NCBI RefSeq assembly: GCF_018128285.1
Contig: NZ_CP072380.1
Span: 124,001-188,000 of the forward strand
Reading direction: 5' to 3'
DNA from: Atopobium sp. oral taxon 416
GTDB taxonomy: Bacteria; Actinomycetota; Coriobacteriia; Coriobacteriales; Atopobiaceae
Length of the DNA stretch: 64,000 nucleotides
Shown: positions 1-9,481 of the stretch, piece after piece
Numbering within the stretch: the first letter of the stretch is position 1
Layout of the letters: every line of letters begins with the position of its first letter
The notes under the pieces: generated by a model
Databases searched by the model: none
Seen by the model: the letters and a program-made list of their open reading frames with translations, nothing else
Told to the model about the DNA's origin: nothing
Made by a program: the position numbers and the translations under genes

Positions 1-165
1 CCGGGAGCTTCCGTCACCAATGCGATCCTGGTCCGCAGCGTCCATGTTGGAGCTGGCGCCCACATTGAGAACGCGATCATCGACCGCAGCAACGATATCG
101 CTGAGGGCACTGAGATGCGCGGTACGCCTGAATCGGTGTTGGTGCTTCCAAAAGGCAACGACTAG
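1..165 (+). CDS. Glucose-1-phosphate adenylyltransferase family protein (GlgC/GlgD), C-terminal fragment
   Basis: The reading frame is open from base 1 and stops at TAG 163-165, so only the last 54 residues are present. They show the hexapeptide-like repeat of the left-handed beta-helix that closes ADP-glucose pyrophosphorylases (alternating V/I-x-G/N-A steps such as VHVGAGAHIENAIID), followed by a short tail ending LPKGND. The family makes ADP-glucose for glycogen synthesis. The next gene is glycogen synthase, which fits. GlgC and GlgD subunits cannot be told apart from this fragment. Confidence 0.8.
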   Translation, partial: PGASVTNAILVRSVHVGAGAHIENAIIDRSNDIAEGTEMRGTPESVLVLPKGND

Positions 166-215
166 AACAACAAGTAGGCGTAAGCGATACGTTCTCAAAA
201 CAAATGGAAGATAAG

Positions 216-1682
216 ATGGGTGATTCAAGACAACTCAATGTACTCTTTGCCTCTTCCGAGGTTGTTCCGTTTGTGAAGACAGGCGGATTGGCGGATGTGG
301 CAGGCTCACTTCCGCGGGCCCTCAAGGACGCCGGATGCAATGTGTCGGTGATCATGCCGAAGTACTCTCGCATCCCGGATGAGTACAAATACAATATGCA
401 GCACATCTGTGAGTTCTACGTGCCGCTGAGCTGGAGGAACGTCTGGTGTGGCATCGATAAACTCGCCTACAACGGTGTGGACATCTACTTCGTTGACAAT
501 GAGGGATATTTCAAGCGCGACGGTATCTACGGATACTTTGACGACGGGGAGCGCTTCGCGTTCTTCTCCAAGGCGATCCTCGAGTGCCTGCAGTACGTCC
601 CTGAGCTCAACAACATCGACATCCTGCACTGCAATGACTGGCAGACTGCGTTAGCCCCGGTCTTCCTGTGTGAGTTCTACCATGGGGTCGGGAACTACGA
701 CAACATCAAGACGGTCTTCACCGTCCACAATGCGAAGTTCCAGGGCCAGTTCTCCAACCGGATGCTCAACGATGTCCTAGGGCTCGGCGGTATCCCGGCT
801 GCGGCAGATCAGCTCTACTGCGACCGCGACTCGATCAACTTTATGAAGGGCGCGCTGTGCTACGCAGACAGGCTCACGACGGTGAGCCCGACCTACGCTT
901 GCGAGCTGCAGATGCCGTTCTACGGCGAAGGCCTTGACGGTATATTTCGCAGAAGGTCCAATGTGCTCTCCGGCATTCTCAACGGTATCGATACCCAGGC
1001 CTGGAACCCCTCCAGCGATTCGCAGATCGCCGCCTACTACTCTATCTACGATATGAGCGGCAAAGCGGAGTGCAAACGTGCGCTGCAGGAGGAGCTCGGC
1101 CTCAGACAGGATCCGTTGCGGCCTCTGGTCGCGATGGTCGGCCGTCTGACCGAGCAGAAGGGCATCGGGTTGGTCCGGTACGCAATGGACTACCTGATGA
1201 GCCGCAGTGTCCAGATCGCCGTCCTCGGCACCGGCGACAAGGATCTCGAAGATTCGTTCAAGTACTTCGATTGGAAGTACGGCGACATGATGTCTGCCCG
1301 TATCACCTTCGACAGCGCGTTGAGCCACCGCATGTATGCAGGTGCGGATCTCTTCCTGATGCCTTCTGAGTTTGAGCCCTGTGGCCTCTCTCAGATGATC
1401 GCAATGCGTTACGGCACCCTGCCGGTTGTCCGTGAGACTGGCGGCCTTAAGGATACCGTGAAGCCGTACAACAAATACACGGGCGAAGGAACCGGCTTCA
1501 GCTTCGCCAATATCAACGGCGATGAGATGGTGGGAGCCCTAATGGACGCCTGCGAGGTATTCTGGACTGACCAAGACGCGTGGAAGAAACTCCAATATCA
1601 AGCCATGACTCAAGATTTTAGTTGGAGAAGAGCTGCAAATGACTATGTAGGCTTGTATCATAGTCTCCACCCGGAAGTATAG
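216..1682 (+). CDS. glgA: Glycogen synthase (ADP-glucose, GT5)
   Basis: Cytoplasmic GT5 enzyme that transfers glucose from ADP-glucose to a growing alpha-1,4-glucan. The N-terminus carries the KTGGLADV motif that binds the nucleotide sugar. Near the C-terminus FEPCGLSQMIAMRYGTLPVV and the following ETGGL form the conserved donor/acceptor site. About 488 residues is the usual family length. An in-frame ATG at 204 would add four residues, but GGAAG at 206-210 is spaced correctly for the ATG at 216, so I prefer 216. It lies 50 bp after an ADP-glucose pyrophosphorylase-family gene and 47 bp before an amylase/glucanotransferase fusion, so the three form a glycogen operon. Confidence 0.93.
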   Translation: MGDSRQLNVLFASSEVVPFVKTGGLADVAGSLPRALKDAGCNVSVIMPKYSRIPDEYKYNMQHICEFYVPLSWRNVWCGIDKLAYNGVDIYFVDNEGYFKRDGIYGYFDDGERFAFFSKAILECLQYVPELNNIDILHCNDWQTALAPVFLCEFYHGVGNYDNIKTVFTVHNAKFQGQFSNRMLNDVLGLGGIPAAADQLYCDRDSINFMKGALCYADRLTTVSPTYACELQMPFYGEGLDGIFRRRSNVLSGILNGIDTQAWNPSSDSQIAAYYSIYDMSGKAECKRALQEELGLRQDPLRPLVAMVGRLTEQKGIGLVRYAMDYLMSRSVQIAVLGTGDKDLEDSFKYFDWKYGDMMSARITFDSALSHRMYAGADLFLMPSEFEPCGLSQMIAMRYGTLPVVRETGGLKDTVKPYNKYTGEGTGFSFANINGDEMVGALMDACEVFWTDQDAWKKLQYQAMTQDFSWRRAANDYVGLYHSLHPEV

Positions 1683-1729
1683 AGGTAAAATATTTTCCGG
1701 AATTCATTCGGAGAGAAAGTTGAGTCAGT

Positions 1730-4700
1730 TTGCGCGTTCAACACACGAGCTCTAATGCGTATTTCCGCAATCCTGTCGGTGCTGTCCCTGTGGGCAGCAC
1801 CGTTTACTTGTCTCTAGACATTTGGGATGACCCCAACGCCACAGCCCAGATCCGTACCTGGGTCGACGAGCGCGGAGAGACGCTGATTGATATGGATAGA
1901 CATCAGGAGGGCGATCGCCTGCATTTCACTGGCACGATCACTCCTGATACGCCGGAGCTTCTTTGGTATTACTTCAAAATCAAAGCCGGAGATGGTGGGA
2001 CGTGCTATTACGGCACGCTCAATAACGCTACAACTGGAGAAGGCATACTCTATGGGCATGAACCTTCCAGCTGGCAGGTAACGGTGTATCTGACCCGGCA
2101 GGTCAGACCAAAGTGGTGGTTAAACGGAATTGTCTACCAGATTTTCCCGGACCGGTTTAACCGCGGGAAGGATTGGAAGGCGCGTGTCCAGAAGGGACTC
2201 GTCGAGGACTGTAAGGACCGCAAAGGCCCCGGCCACTATCTTGTCGAGGATTGGAACCAACCGGTCCGCTATCAAAAAGATGGGGATGGGCGTGTCACCA
2301 GTTGGGATTTCTATGGGGGTACCTTGGAAGGCATCACCGAGAAGCTCGACTACCTGGCGGCGCTCGGTATCACGGTTCTCTACATCAACCCGATCTTTGA
2401 GGCCTCATCCAACCACCGCTATGACACCGCGAACTTTATGAAGATCGACCCATTGCTGGGCGACGATGAGAGCTTCGAGCGTCTGTGCTCCGAGGCTGCC
2501 AGATACGGCATCTCGATCATGCTGGATGGCGTATTCAACCACACCGGCTGCGACTCGGTCTATTTCAATAAGTACGGCAACTACCCGGATGTCGGCGCCT
2601 ACCAGAGCGCTGACTCCCCCTACCGCAGCTGGTACCAGTTCGATGAGAACGGCAACTATGCCAGCTGGTGGGGCAACGGGGATCTGCCTGACGTCAATGA
2701 AAAAGACCCCGGCTACCATGAGCTGATCTGCGGCAAAGACGGCGTAGTCCGCCACTGGATGCGCCTCGGCGCCCGGGGATGGCGGCTCGATGTCGCCGAC
2801 GAGTTGCCGGAATCCTTCATCCAGGACATCTACAGCGCGGCTAGAGCTGAAAAATCTGACGCCTGCGTGATCGGCGAGGTTTGGGAGGATGCCTCCAATA
2901 AGATCTCCTATGGATATCAGCGCCACTACCTCTTAGGTAACGAGCTTGACTCCACAATGAACTATCCCTTCAGGGGAGCGGTGCTCGACTTCCTGCTGAA
3001 CAAGGTCGGTGCCCCGGAGACCGTGCAGCGTTTTGAGCAGCTGTTCGAAAACTATCCACACGACGCTTTCTACGGCGCCCTGAATCTGCTCGGAAGCCAT
3101 GATCGGTCGCGTGTACTCACGCTTTTGGGTGGGGCGCCGAACCCGGATTCGATGGACGACAATGCGAAGTTCAACTTCCGTCTCAGCGACGGTCAGCTGA
3201 GCCTAGCGAAGAGTCGCCTGTGGGCTGCGGCGTTGATGCAGATGACGATGCCGGGTGTGCCGAGCGTCTACTACGGAGATGAGGCAGGCTGCCAGGGCTA
3301 TACCGATCCGTACAACCGTGGGACCTTCCCCTGGGATCGCATCGATCGGGACTGCTTCAACATCTACCGCAACGCGATCGGCCTGCGCAAGACGCTCCCG
3401 GTTCTCACGAGCGGTGACTTCAAGCCCTTCGCAATCAACGACAACGTCTTCGGCTACACCCGCTACAACGACGACTGCTGCGTGATGGTCCTCGTCAACG
3501 CAAGCCTGAGCGAGCGTGCGGACTTCACCGTCGATATGCGCTACGACCTCGTCGATGACGTCGTGAGCGGCAAGAACGTCGAGGTAAAGGACGGCAAAGT
3601 CCAGGTCGGCATGTGGCCGCTGGGCACCGTGGTCCTCTATTTCCGTAAAGCCTCGACGCTGGCAAAGCCGCTTGAGCCCGGCGCCGGTGTCCTGTGCCAC
3701 ATCACCTCGCTTCCCAACAAAGCGGGGCACCAGGGCACGCTCGGCAAAAATGCACGGCGCTTCGTCGACTACCTCGCCGACACGGGGGTGCGCTATTGGC
3801 AAGTCTTGCCGGTGAGTCCCTGTGATCAATACGGGAGCTCGTATGCGGGACTTTCCGCCTTTGCGGGCAACACCGCGCTGGTTGAAGGCGGGGAGAAGGA
3901 GCTTAAGAAGCAGGCTGAGCGTATCAGCTGCCTTGACCCCGGCTTCAGGGACTTCTGCAAGCGTGAGGAAGTCTGGCTCACGCCCTATGCGCTCTTCAGG
4001 GCAATCAAACACCTGTGCAGAGAGCTTCCCTGGCAGAAGTGGCCTAAGAAGTGGCGCACCTATGATCCGGAGCTTGAGCACGATCCGAAGCTCAAAGCCG
4101 AGGTGGCAAAACACAGGAAGCGCCAGTACATCTTCTCCCGTGAGTGGGGGGATCTCCACCGCTATGCCAACAGTAAAGGCATCTCCATCATCGGTGACAT
4201 GCCGATGTACGTCTCGCTCGACTCCTCCGACGTGTGGAGCCACCCTGAGTACTTCATGTTGGATGAGGACGGCTATGCCGCGGAGATCTCCGGCTGCCCA
4301 CCTGATCAGTTCAGTCAGGAAGGGCAGGTCTGGGGCAACCCCTGCTACAACTGGCAGAAGCTGAAAGAAGACAACTACGCCTGGTGGCTCAACCGCCTGC
4401 ACCATGCAAGCAGGCTCTACGATTACGTACGGCTTGATCACTTCCTGGGATTCTCGTCCTACTACACGATCGCAGAGGGTAAATCCGCTACCGAAGGGCA
4501 GTGGAAGTATGGCCCGGGAGCGGATCTGTTTATCCGCTACTGCAAAAAATACGGGCCGCTCAGTGCTATCGCGGAGGATTTGGGGAATATAACCCCTGCG
4601 GTGAGAGCACTGCTCGCCCGCACCGGATTTGCCGGTATCGACGTTATCCAGTTCAGCGATGAGGACGTGCGGCAGGGCTACACTCCAGCGCACCACAAGA

Positions 4701-5026
4701 TCAGCTACACTGGCACCCACGACACGCAGACGCTCAGGGGCTGGGTCACCACCTGCTTTCCAGATGCGGATGCCGATGAGCTGACCGCTCAGCTGACTGA
4801 GCGGGTACTCAAGAGTGACGCTCCGGTCGCGATCATGCCCCTGCAGGATGTCTTGGGGCTCGGCGATGACGCGCGTATGAATGTGCCGGGTGTCGCCGAA
4901 GGCAACTGGGCATGGCAAGCTACCTGGGAACAGATTGACGGTGCCAAAGATCATCTGACTGAGTTGATCGAAGCATCGGGGCGTTCGACACACAAGCGCG
5001 AAGGCGCACCATCGGACGAACAGTGA
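1730..5026 (+). CDS. Fused GH13 alpha-amylase/neopullulanase-like and GH77 4-alpha-glucanotransferase
   Basis: A single 1098-residue protein with two catalytic halves. Residues about 1-130 are a beta-rich N-domain of the kind found before neopullulanases. Residues about 135-640 are a GH13 barrel with region I GVFNHTG, region II GWRLDVADE (nucleophile Asp), region III VIGEVWED (acid/base Glu) and region IV NLLGSHD. From about residue 650 a complete MalQ-type GH77 domain follows: SLPN start, IGDMPMYVSLDSSDVW, VRLDHFLGF, IAEDLG and YTGTHDTQT. One half should cut alpha-glucans and the other should disproportionate maltodextrins, so the protein likely handles glycogen turnover with glgA. The start is TTG at 1730; no in-frame ATG with a better ribosome site is visible. 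GH13 and GH77 are normally separate genes. Confidence 0.88.
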   Translation: MRVQHTSSNAYFRNPVGAVPVGSTVYLSLDIWDDPNATAQIRTWVDERGETLIDMDRHQEGDRLHFTGTITPDTPELLWYYFKIKAGDGGTCYYGTLNNATTGEGILYGHEPSSWQVTVYLTRQVRPKWWLNGIVYQIFPDRFNRGKDWKARVQKGLVEDCKDRKGPGHYLVEDWNQPVRYQKDGDGRVTSWDFYGGTLEGITEKLDYLAALGITVLYINPIFEASSNHRYDTANFMKIDPLLGDDESFERLCSEAARYGISIMLDGVFNHTGCDSVYFNKYGNYPDVGAYQSADSPYRSWYQFDENGNYASWWGNGDLPDVNEKDPGYHELICGKDGVVRHWMRLGARGWRLDVADELPESFIQDIYSAARAEKSDACVIGEVWEDASNKISYGYQRHYLLGNELDSTMNYPFRGAVLDFLLNKVGAPETVQRFEQLFENYPHDAFYGALNLLGSHDRSRVLTLLGGAPNPDSMDDNAKFNFRLSDGQLSLAKSRLWAAALMQMTMPGVPSVYYGDEAGCQGYTDPYNRGTFPWDRIDRDCFNIYRNAIGLRKTLPVLTSGDFKPFAINDNVFGYTRYNDDCCVMVLVNASLSERADFTVDMRYDLVDDVVSGKNVEVKDGKVQVGMWPLGTVVLYFRKASTLAKPLEPGAGVLCHITSLPNKAGHQGTLGKNARRFVDYLADTGVRYWQVLPVSPCDQYGSSYAGLSAFAGNTALVEGGEKELKKQAERISCLDPGFRDFCKREEVWLTPYALFRAIKHLCRELPWQKWPKKWRTYDPELEHDPKLKAEVAKHRKRQYIFSREWGDLHRYANSKGISIIGDMPMYVSLDSSDVWSHPEYFMLDEDGYAAEISGCPPDQFSQEGQVWGNPCYNWQKLKEDNYAWWLNRLHHASRLYDYVRLDHFLGFSSYYTIAEGKSATEGQWKYGPGADLFIRYCKKYGPLSAIAEDLGNITPAVRALLARTGFAGIDVIQFSDEDVRQGYTPAHHKISYTGTHDTQTLRGWVTTCFPDADADELTAQLTERVLKSDAPVAIMPLQDVLGLGDDARMNVPGVAEGNWAWQATWEQIDGAKDHLTELIEASGRSTHKREGAPSDEQ

Positions 5027-5038
5027 CTGTTTGGTATG

Positions 5039-5066
5039 GAGCCACAAACCGAAAGGCTTGTGGCTC
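5039..5066 (+). terminator. Hairpin after the glycogen cluster
   Basis: A perfect 9-bp inverted repeat, GAGCCACAA / TTGTGGCTC, with a 10-nt loop lies 12 bp after the fusion gene stop. No clear T-run follows, so it is either a weak terminator or an RNA-stabilising 3' end. Confidence 0.5.
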
Positions 5067-5139
5067 TCGTGCCCCTGTCGGCCGTGAGAATCCGGCTCTA
5101 GAATATCTATGGAACCCTTAAGTGAGGTAATTCTTCTCT

Positions 5140-8100
5140 ATGTTTATTAACCGTGTGGCGAGAAAGCTCTATACGGCTCCTGAACTGCGCAAAATCTTGC
5201 CGGATTTTGATCACGGAAACGACGTGACCCTCTCGGTCGGACAGAGCGCCCGACCTTTGGTCTTAGCTGCTCTCTGGTCGCGCAGTCCCCGCCCTACGCT
5301 CTTAGTTGTTTCAGGGGAGGAATCCGCGGAGCGCAGTGCCCACGCCCTCGCCGCTTGGCTCGGTATGGAAAACGTGCTGCGCTACCCCGAGCGCCCGGAC
5401 TATCCCTGGTCTGACAGAGCGCCGGACATGGCGCTGATTGGCAAACGTTGCCAAGCGGTTGACGCGCTCTCCGAAGGCAAGCCCTGCGTCGTGGTGGCAA
5501 GCGCGAGTGCCCTGATGCGCCGCGTGCCGCCTAAAGGCTCAGGCTACTTCGCTTCGAGCACCTTTAAGGTGGGCGACGTGGTACCTCTCGAAGAGGTCTC
5601 ACCCTTGCTGGTCGGTATGGGCTACGCGCAGGAGCGCGATGTGGATGCCCCAGGTGAATTCTACGTGCATGGGGACAGCGTCGATGTCCATCCCGCTCAG
5701 GCGACTTCGCCGGTGCGCCTGGAGTTCTTCGGGGATGAGATTGACCGCATCCGTCGCATGGTGCCTTCAACCGGTCAGACGATTGGTGAGCTCAAAGAGG
5801 TCACGATCCTGCCGTGTCGGGAGATGGCGTACTCGCCTAAGCGCATCGCCCGCGCCACTGAGAAGCTCTATGCGCAGGCGCAGATGAATACGAAGGTGGC
5901 GGAGGATCTTGAGCTGATCAAGCAGGCCTCGAGCGCCCCTGCGCTTGACTGCTATATGCCGGTGCTCTATGGGGGATCTGCCTCTCCTTTGGAGTTCATC
6001 GCGACCGACACCTTGGTGTGCCTCGCTGAGCCGCGGGCGCTCTTCGATAACTGTCAGCGAGCCTTCGACGATATCACCTCCGCCGCGCAGAGTGCGGGCG
6101 AGCATATCGAGGGGCTGTATACGGCTCCGCGTGAGATGGACTTCGGCAAGCAGCAGCGCCTGTCCTTTGCTTCGATCCTGCAGCAGAAGACACGCTTGAG
6201 TGCTACGCTTCGAGTCCATCATCCCAATATCGCGGGATCAGACACGAAGCTCATAGGCTCAGTGCGCCAGATGCTCAACGATAAGATGTCGGTGATCTTC
6301 GCGGTGCCTGACCGTGGGGCACGCGAAGCGTTGGAACTTACCTTCAACGACGAATCCATCCCCTTTATCGAGTCTTTGGGCGCCGATCCGAAGAACAGAG
6401 TTCCTGTCCTGGATCCCATGGCGAACACCGATGTGGTGCCGCTGCCGGAAGCTGAAGTCACCTTCTTTGACGCGCCGGTCCCGGCGGGCATCATTATTCC
6501 CACCGCCAAGTTGGGCGTGCTTTCGATCTCCGACCTGACGGCCCATATGGCCAAGCACCATCACCGCGTGCGCCGGATCGACCCGACGAGCGTGACCTTC
6601 CCATTTAAGCCGGGCGACTACGTCGTCCATGCGACGCACGGTATCGCCCTCTTCAGCAAGATCGTGCGTCAGGAAGTTGCGGGCAAGATGCGCGACTATT
6701 TCCTCTTGCAGTACGCCGGAGGGGACAAGCTCTACGTGCCGCTCGAGCAGGTAGACCGCATCACTCGCTATGTGGGACCCGACGGGGAAGCCCCACGGCT
6801 CACCCGGCTCAACACCGCTGACTGGTCACGGGCGACTGGTAAGGCGCGCAAGAGTGCCAAAAAGCTGGCCTTCGACTTGGTCGATCTCTACACCCGCCGT
6901 GCCTCGGTTGCTGGATTCGCTTTCGGTCCCGATACTCCGGCCCAGGAAGAGATGGAGTCAAGCTTCCCCTATGAGCTGACGCCGGATCAGAAGTCAGCGA
7001 TCCAGGACATCAAAGCGGACATGGAATCCCCCAAACCGATGGACCGTCTTCTATGTGGGGACGTGGGGTTCGGGAAGACCGAGGTCGCGCTGCGCGCGGC
7101 CTTCAAGTGCTGCACCTACAAGAAGCAGGTCATGGTCCTCTGTCCGACGACGATCCTGGCTGAGCAGCACTTCCAGACCTTCTACGAGCGCTTCACGCCC
7201 TTTGACCTCACAGTCAAGGTCCTGAGCCGGTTTGTCACGCCGGCCCAGCAGAGAAAGACTCTGAAAGGCTTTGAGGACGGATCGGTGGACGTGCTGCTCG
7301 GAACGCACCGCCTACTCTCCAACGATGTGAACCCCCACGATCTGGGATTGGTCATTATCGACGAGGAGCAACGCTTCGGCGTGCAGGCAAAGGAGCAGCT
7401 CAAGAATCTCCGTGAGCAGGTCGATGTGCTGACCCTCACCGCTACCCCGATCCCGCGCACGATGCAGATGGCGATGAGTGGGGTGCGCGACATGTCGCTG
7501 ATCATGACGCCGCCACTGGGAAGAAAGCCGGTCAAAGTGAGCGTCTCTGAGTGGGACCCTGATGTGGTGAGTGCGGCGATCAGGCGTGAGATCCAGCGCA
7601 AGGGACAGGTGTACTATGTCTCGAACCGTGTGCAGACGATCGACGATGCGGTCGAGCGCGTGCGCCAGGCGGTGCCGGAAGCGCGCATCGGTGTAGCGCA
7701 CGGAAAGATGAGCCCCCGTGAGGTTGAGGATGTTATGATGCGCTTTGAGGAGCACGAGATTGACGTGCTTGTCTCAACCACGATCATCGAGTCCGGCATC
7801 GATAATCCCCACACCAACACTCTGATCATCGAGGACTCACAGCGCTTAGGATTGGCTCAGCTCTATCAGCTGAAGGGTCGCGTGGGCCGTGGCGGAACGC
7901 AGGCGTACGCCTACTTCATGTTCCCCGGAGCGGTGTCGCTCACCCCTGAGGCACAGGACCGCCTGACCGCGATCAATGAGTACCAAGATTTGGGAAGCGG
8001 CATGCGCGTCGCAATGCGCGACCTCGAGATCCGTGGCGCAGGTTCACTGGTGGGAGCCGAGCAGCACGGCAACCTTTCCTCGGTGGGTTTCGACCTCTTC

Positions 8101-8610
8101 ACCCAGATGCTGGGTGAGGCGGTGAGCGAAGCGCGCGGAGAGGCGCCCTCGATGGATCAGGACGAAATCACGATCAATCTGCCGGCCGACTTCTATCTGG
8201 CTGAGGAGTACGTCCCGGCAATCGATAAACGTGTCCTCATCTACCGGCAGTTGGCTTCCGCACAGGAGCTGCGCGTCGTGGACGAACTGCAGGAGCATAC
8301 CGAACATGGATTCGGGGCACTCCCGACAGCCGGAAAGAACCTCTTCGACCGGGCTCGGATCCGCATCCGTGCACAGCGCATGGGGATCTCGGCGATCTCG
8401 CTGATATCAGGCAGATTGGTCTTTCAGGGCATCGAAGTCCCACGGAACAAAGCGCGGGATTTACGGGCAAAGCACGCGCTCTACTACGCCAAAAGCAAAC
8501 TGCTCCGCTATCCCTTCCACAAGGAAAGTGAGGACCTCCTCCCCGCCGCTTTGGGCATATTGGAAGACATTGGCGGAGGAGACGACGAGGACGAAGAGGC
8601 AAGCGCGTAG
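5140..8610 (+). CDS. mfd: Transcription-repair coupling factor
   Basis: A 1156-residue superfamily 2 translocase that removes RNA polymerase stalled at DNA lesions and recruits UvrA. The N-terminal UvrB-like region (about 1-400) is followed by the CarD-like RNA polymerase-interaction domain (about 485-565, FKPGDYVVHATHGIALF). The motor then shows Walker A GDVGFGKTEVA, the DEEQ box in VIIDEEQRFGV, LTATPIPRTMQ, and motif VI within QLKGRVGRGGTQAYAY. The TRCF domain closes the C-terminus. Length is normal for the family and the frame is intact. It stands about 113 bp after the glycogen genes and is probably transcribed separately. Confidence 0.96.
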   Translation: MFINRVARKLYTAPELRKILPDFDHGNDVTLSVGQSARPLVLAALWSRSPRPTLLVVSGEESAERSAHALAAWLGMENVLRYPERPDYPWSDRAPDMALIGKRCQAVDALSEGKPCVVVASASALMRRVPPKGSGYFASSTFKVGDVVPLEEVSPLLVGMGYAQERDVDAPGEFYVHGDSVDVHPAQATSPVRLEFFGDEIDRIRRMVPSTGQTIGELKEVTILPCREMAYSPKRIARATEKLYAQAQMNTKVAEDLELIKQASSAPALDCYMPVLYGGSASPLEFIATDTLVCLAEPRALFDNCQRAFDDITSAAQSAGEHIEGLYTAPREMDFGKQQRLSFASILQQKTRLSATLRVHHPNIAGSDTKLIGSVRQMLNDKMSVIFAVPDRGAREALELTFNDESIPFIESLGADPKNRVPVLDPMANTDVVPLPEAEVTFFDAPVPAGIIIPTAKLGVLSISDLTAHMAKHHHRVRRIDPTSVTFPFKPGDYVVHATHGIALFSKIVRQEVAGKMRDYFLLQYAGGDKLYVPLEQVDRITRYVGPDGEAPRLTRLNTADWSRATGKARKSAKKLAFDLVDLYTRRASVAGFAFGPDTPAQEEMESSFPYELTPDQKSAIQDIKADMESPKPMDRLLCGDVGFGKTEVALRAAFKCCTYKKQVMVLCPTTILAEQHFQTFYERFTPFDLTVKVLSRFVTPAQQRKTLKGFEDGSVDVLLGTHRLLSNDVNPHDLGLVIIDEEQRFGVQAKEQLKNLREQVDVLTLTATPIPRTMQMAMSGVRDMSLIMTPPLGRKPVKVSVSEWDPDVVSAAIRREIQRKGQVYYVSNRVQTIDDAVERVRQAVPEARIGVAHGKMSPREVEDVMMRFEEHEIDVLVSTTIIESGIDNPHTNTLIIEDSQRLGLAQLYQLKGRVGRGGTQAYAYFMFPGAVSLTPEAQDRLTAINEYQDLGSGMRVAMRDLEIRGAGSLVGAEQHGNLSSVGFDLFTQMLGEAVSEARGEAPSMDQDEITINLPADFYLAEEYVPAIDKRVLIYRQLASAQELRVVDELQEHTEHGFGALPTAGKNLFDRARIRIRAQRMGISAISLISGRLVFQGIEVPRNKARDLRAKHALYYAKSKLLRYPFHKESEDLLPAALGILEDIGGGDDEDEEASA

Positions 8611-8701
8611 AATGCTTGCGGAGATCATCTCCACATACCCGTTCCTGATATACAGTAAGTAGGCACAGGCTGTAGACAAACACTAAACGAAGCAGGCAGC
8701 T

Positions 8702-9475
8702 ATGAGTTTTAATGGGGATACAAACACGATGAGGCTCCCGCACCTGTCAGCCCAAAGCCGCAGTGATCGCAATGCGGTCTCCCGGCTCAGAGCAGAGGGT
8801 GGCACACAGAAGGAAATAGTTGGTTGGAGGCCCGCGGTTTTTGTGGGACCCAACAATCATGGAGTTCGGCTGTCAGGTGACCGCACGAGGTCTGTCCGAC
8901 GTCCCCGTGAGCGGACGTCTGCCCGCGATGTTGATCCTGAGGTAGCTGAGCGTCGCTCACGTCGGCGTGAGCGTGCTGCCCAGCACCACGCGATGCAGGT
9001 GCAGACTCAAGACGGGACACGACGGGATACCAGAGGCGCCTCGCGGTCACGCACCCATCGGAGATCCTCACCGTCATTTTCTGAGATTGCCTCTCAGCAC
9101 AAGGGGCTTGTCGCCCTCATTATCGCCGCACTGGTAGCTCTTTCGCTCTACGGGCCGTTGCAGGGTTGGTATGTCGCGCAGCGCCGGAATCAGGATCTCC
9201 AAGCACAGTTGGATGCGTTATCTGCTTCCAATGAGGATCTGCAGGCAGACGTAGAGGACCTGCAGTCAGAAGAGGGCATCGAAGACGAAGCCAGGCGGCG
9301 TGGCTATGTCCAGGAGGGGGAAACCCCAGTGGCGATTGAGGGCTCCCAAGGCCAAGACGCTTCAGACAACAGTGTGCAGGATAATTCCCTGGCGGACGGT
9401 CAGGCAACCCGCGCTCAGACGAATATCGGAACGGATATCTTGGACTTTATCTTCCAGTATCACTTTCAGGAGTGA
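8702..9475 (+). CDS. FtsB/DivIC-type septum formation protein
   Basis: A 257-residue bitopic membrane protein. A basic, low-complexity cytoplasmic part (about 1-130, many Arg and Ser) precedes one transmembrane helix at about 135-157. A coiled coil follows at about 160-195 (repeated LQA/LDAL/EDLQ heptads), then the family signature EEGIEDEARRRGYVQEGE and an acidic tail. FtsB/DivIC proteins join FtsL and FtsQ/DivIB at the division septum. The cytoplasmic extension is much longer than in E. coli FtsB, as is common in actinobacteria. It sits upstream of a Ppx/GppA gene with only 6 bp between them, so the two are co-transcribed. Confidence 0.82.
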   Translation: MSFNGDTNTMRLPHLSAQSRSDRNAVSRLRAEGGTQKEIVGWRPAVFVGPNNHGVRLSGDRTRSVRRPRERTSARDVDPEVAERRSRRRERAAQHHAMQVQTQDGTRRDTRGASRSRTHRRSSPSFSEIASQHKGLVALIIAALVALSLYGPLQGWYVAQRRNQDLQAQLDALSASNEDLQADVEDLQSEEGIEDEARRRGYVQEGETPVAIEGSQGQDASDNSVQDNSLADGQATRAQTNIGTDILDFIFQYHFQE

Positions 9476-9481
9476 AGGGCT

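Noticed and set aside
3203-5047. A long open frame on the minus strand (about 614 codons)
   Set aside because: It is the shadow of the GH77 half of the fusion gene on the plus strand, with no ribosome site and no recognisable domain.
8237-8743. A minus-strand frame of about 168 codons spanning the mfd 3' end
   Set aside because: It overlaps mfd antisense and shows no domain or ribosome site.
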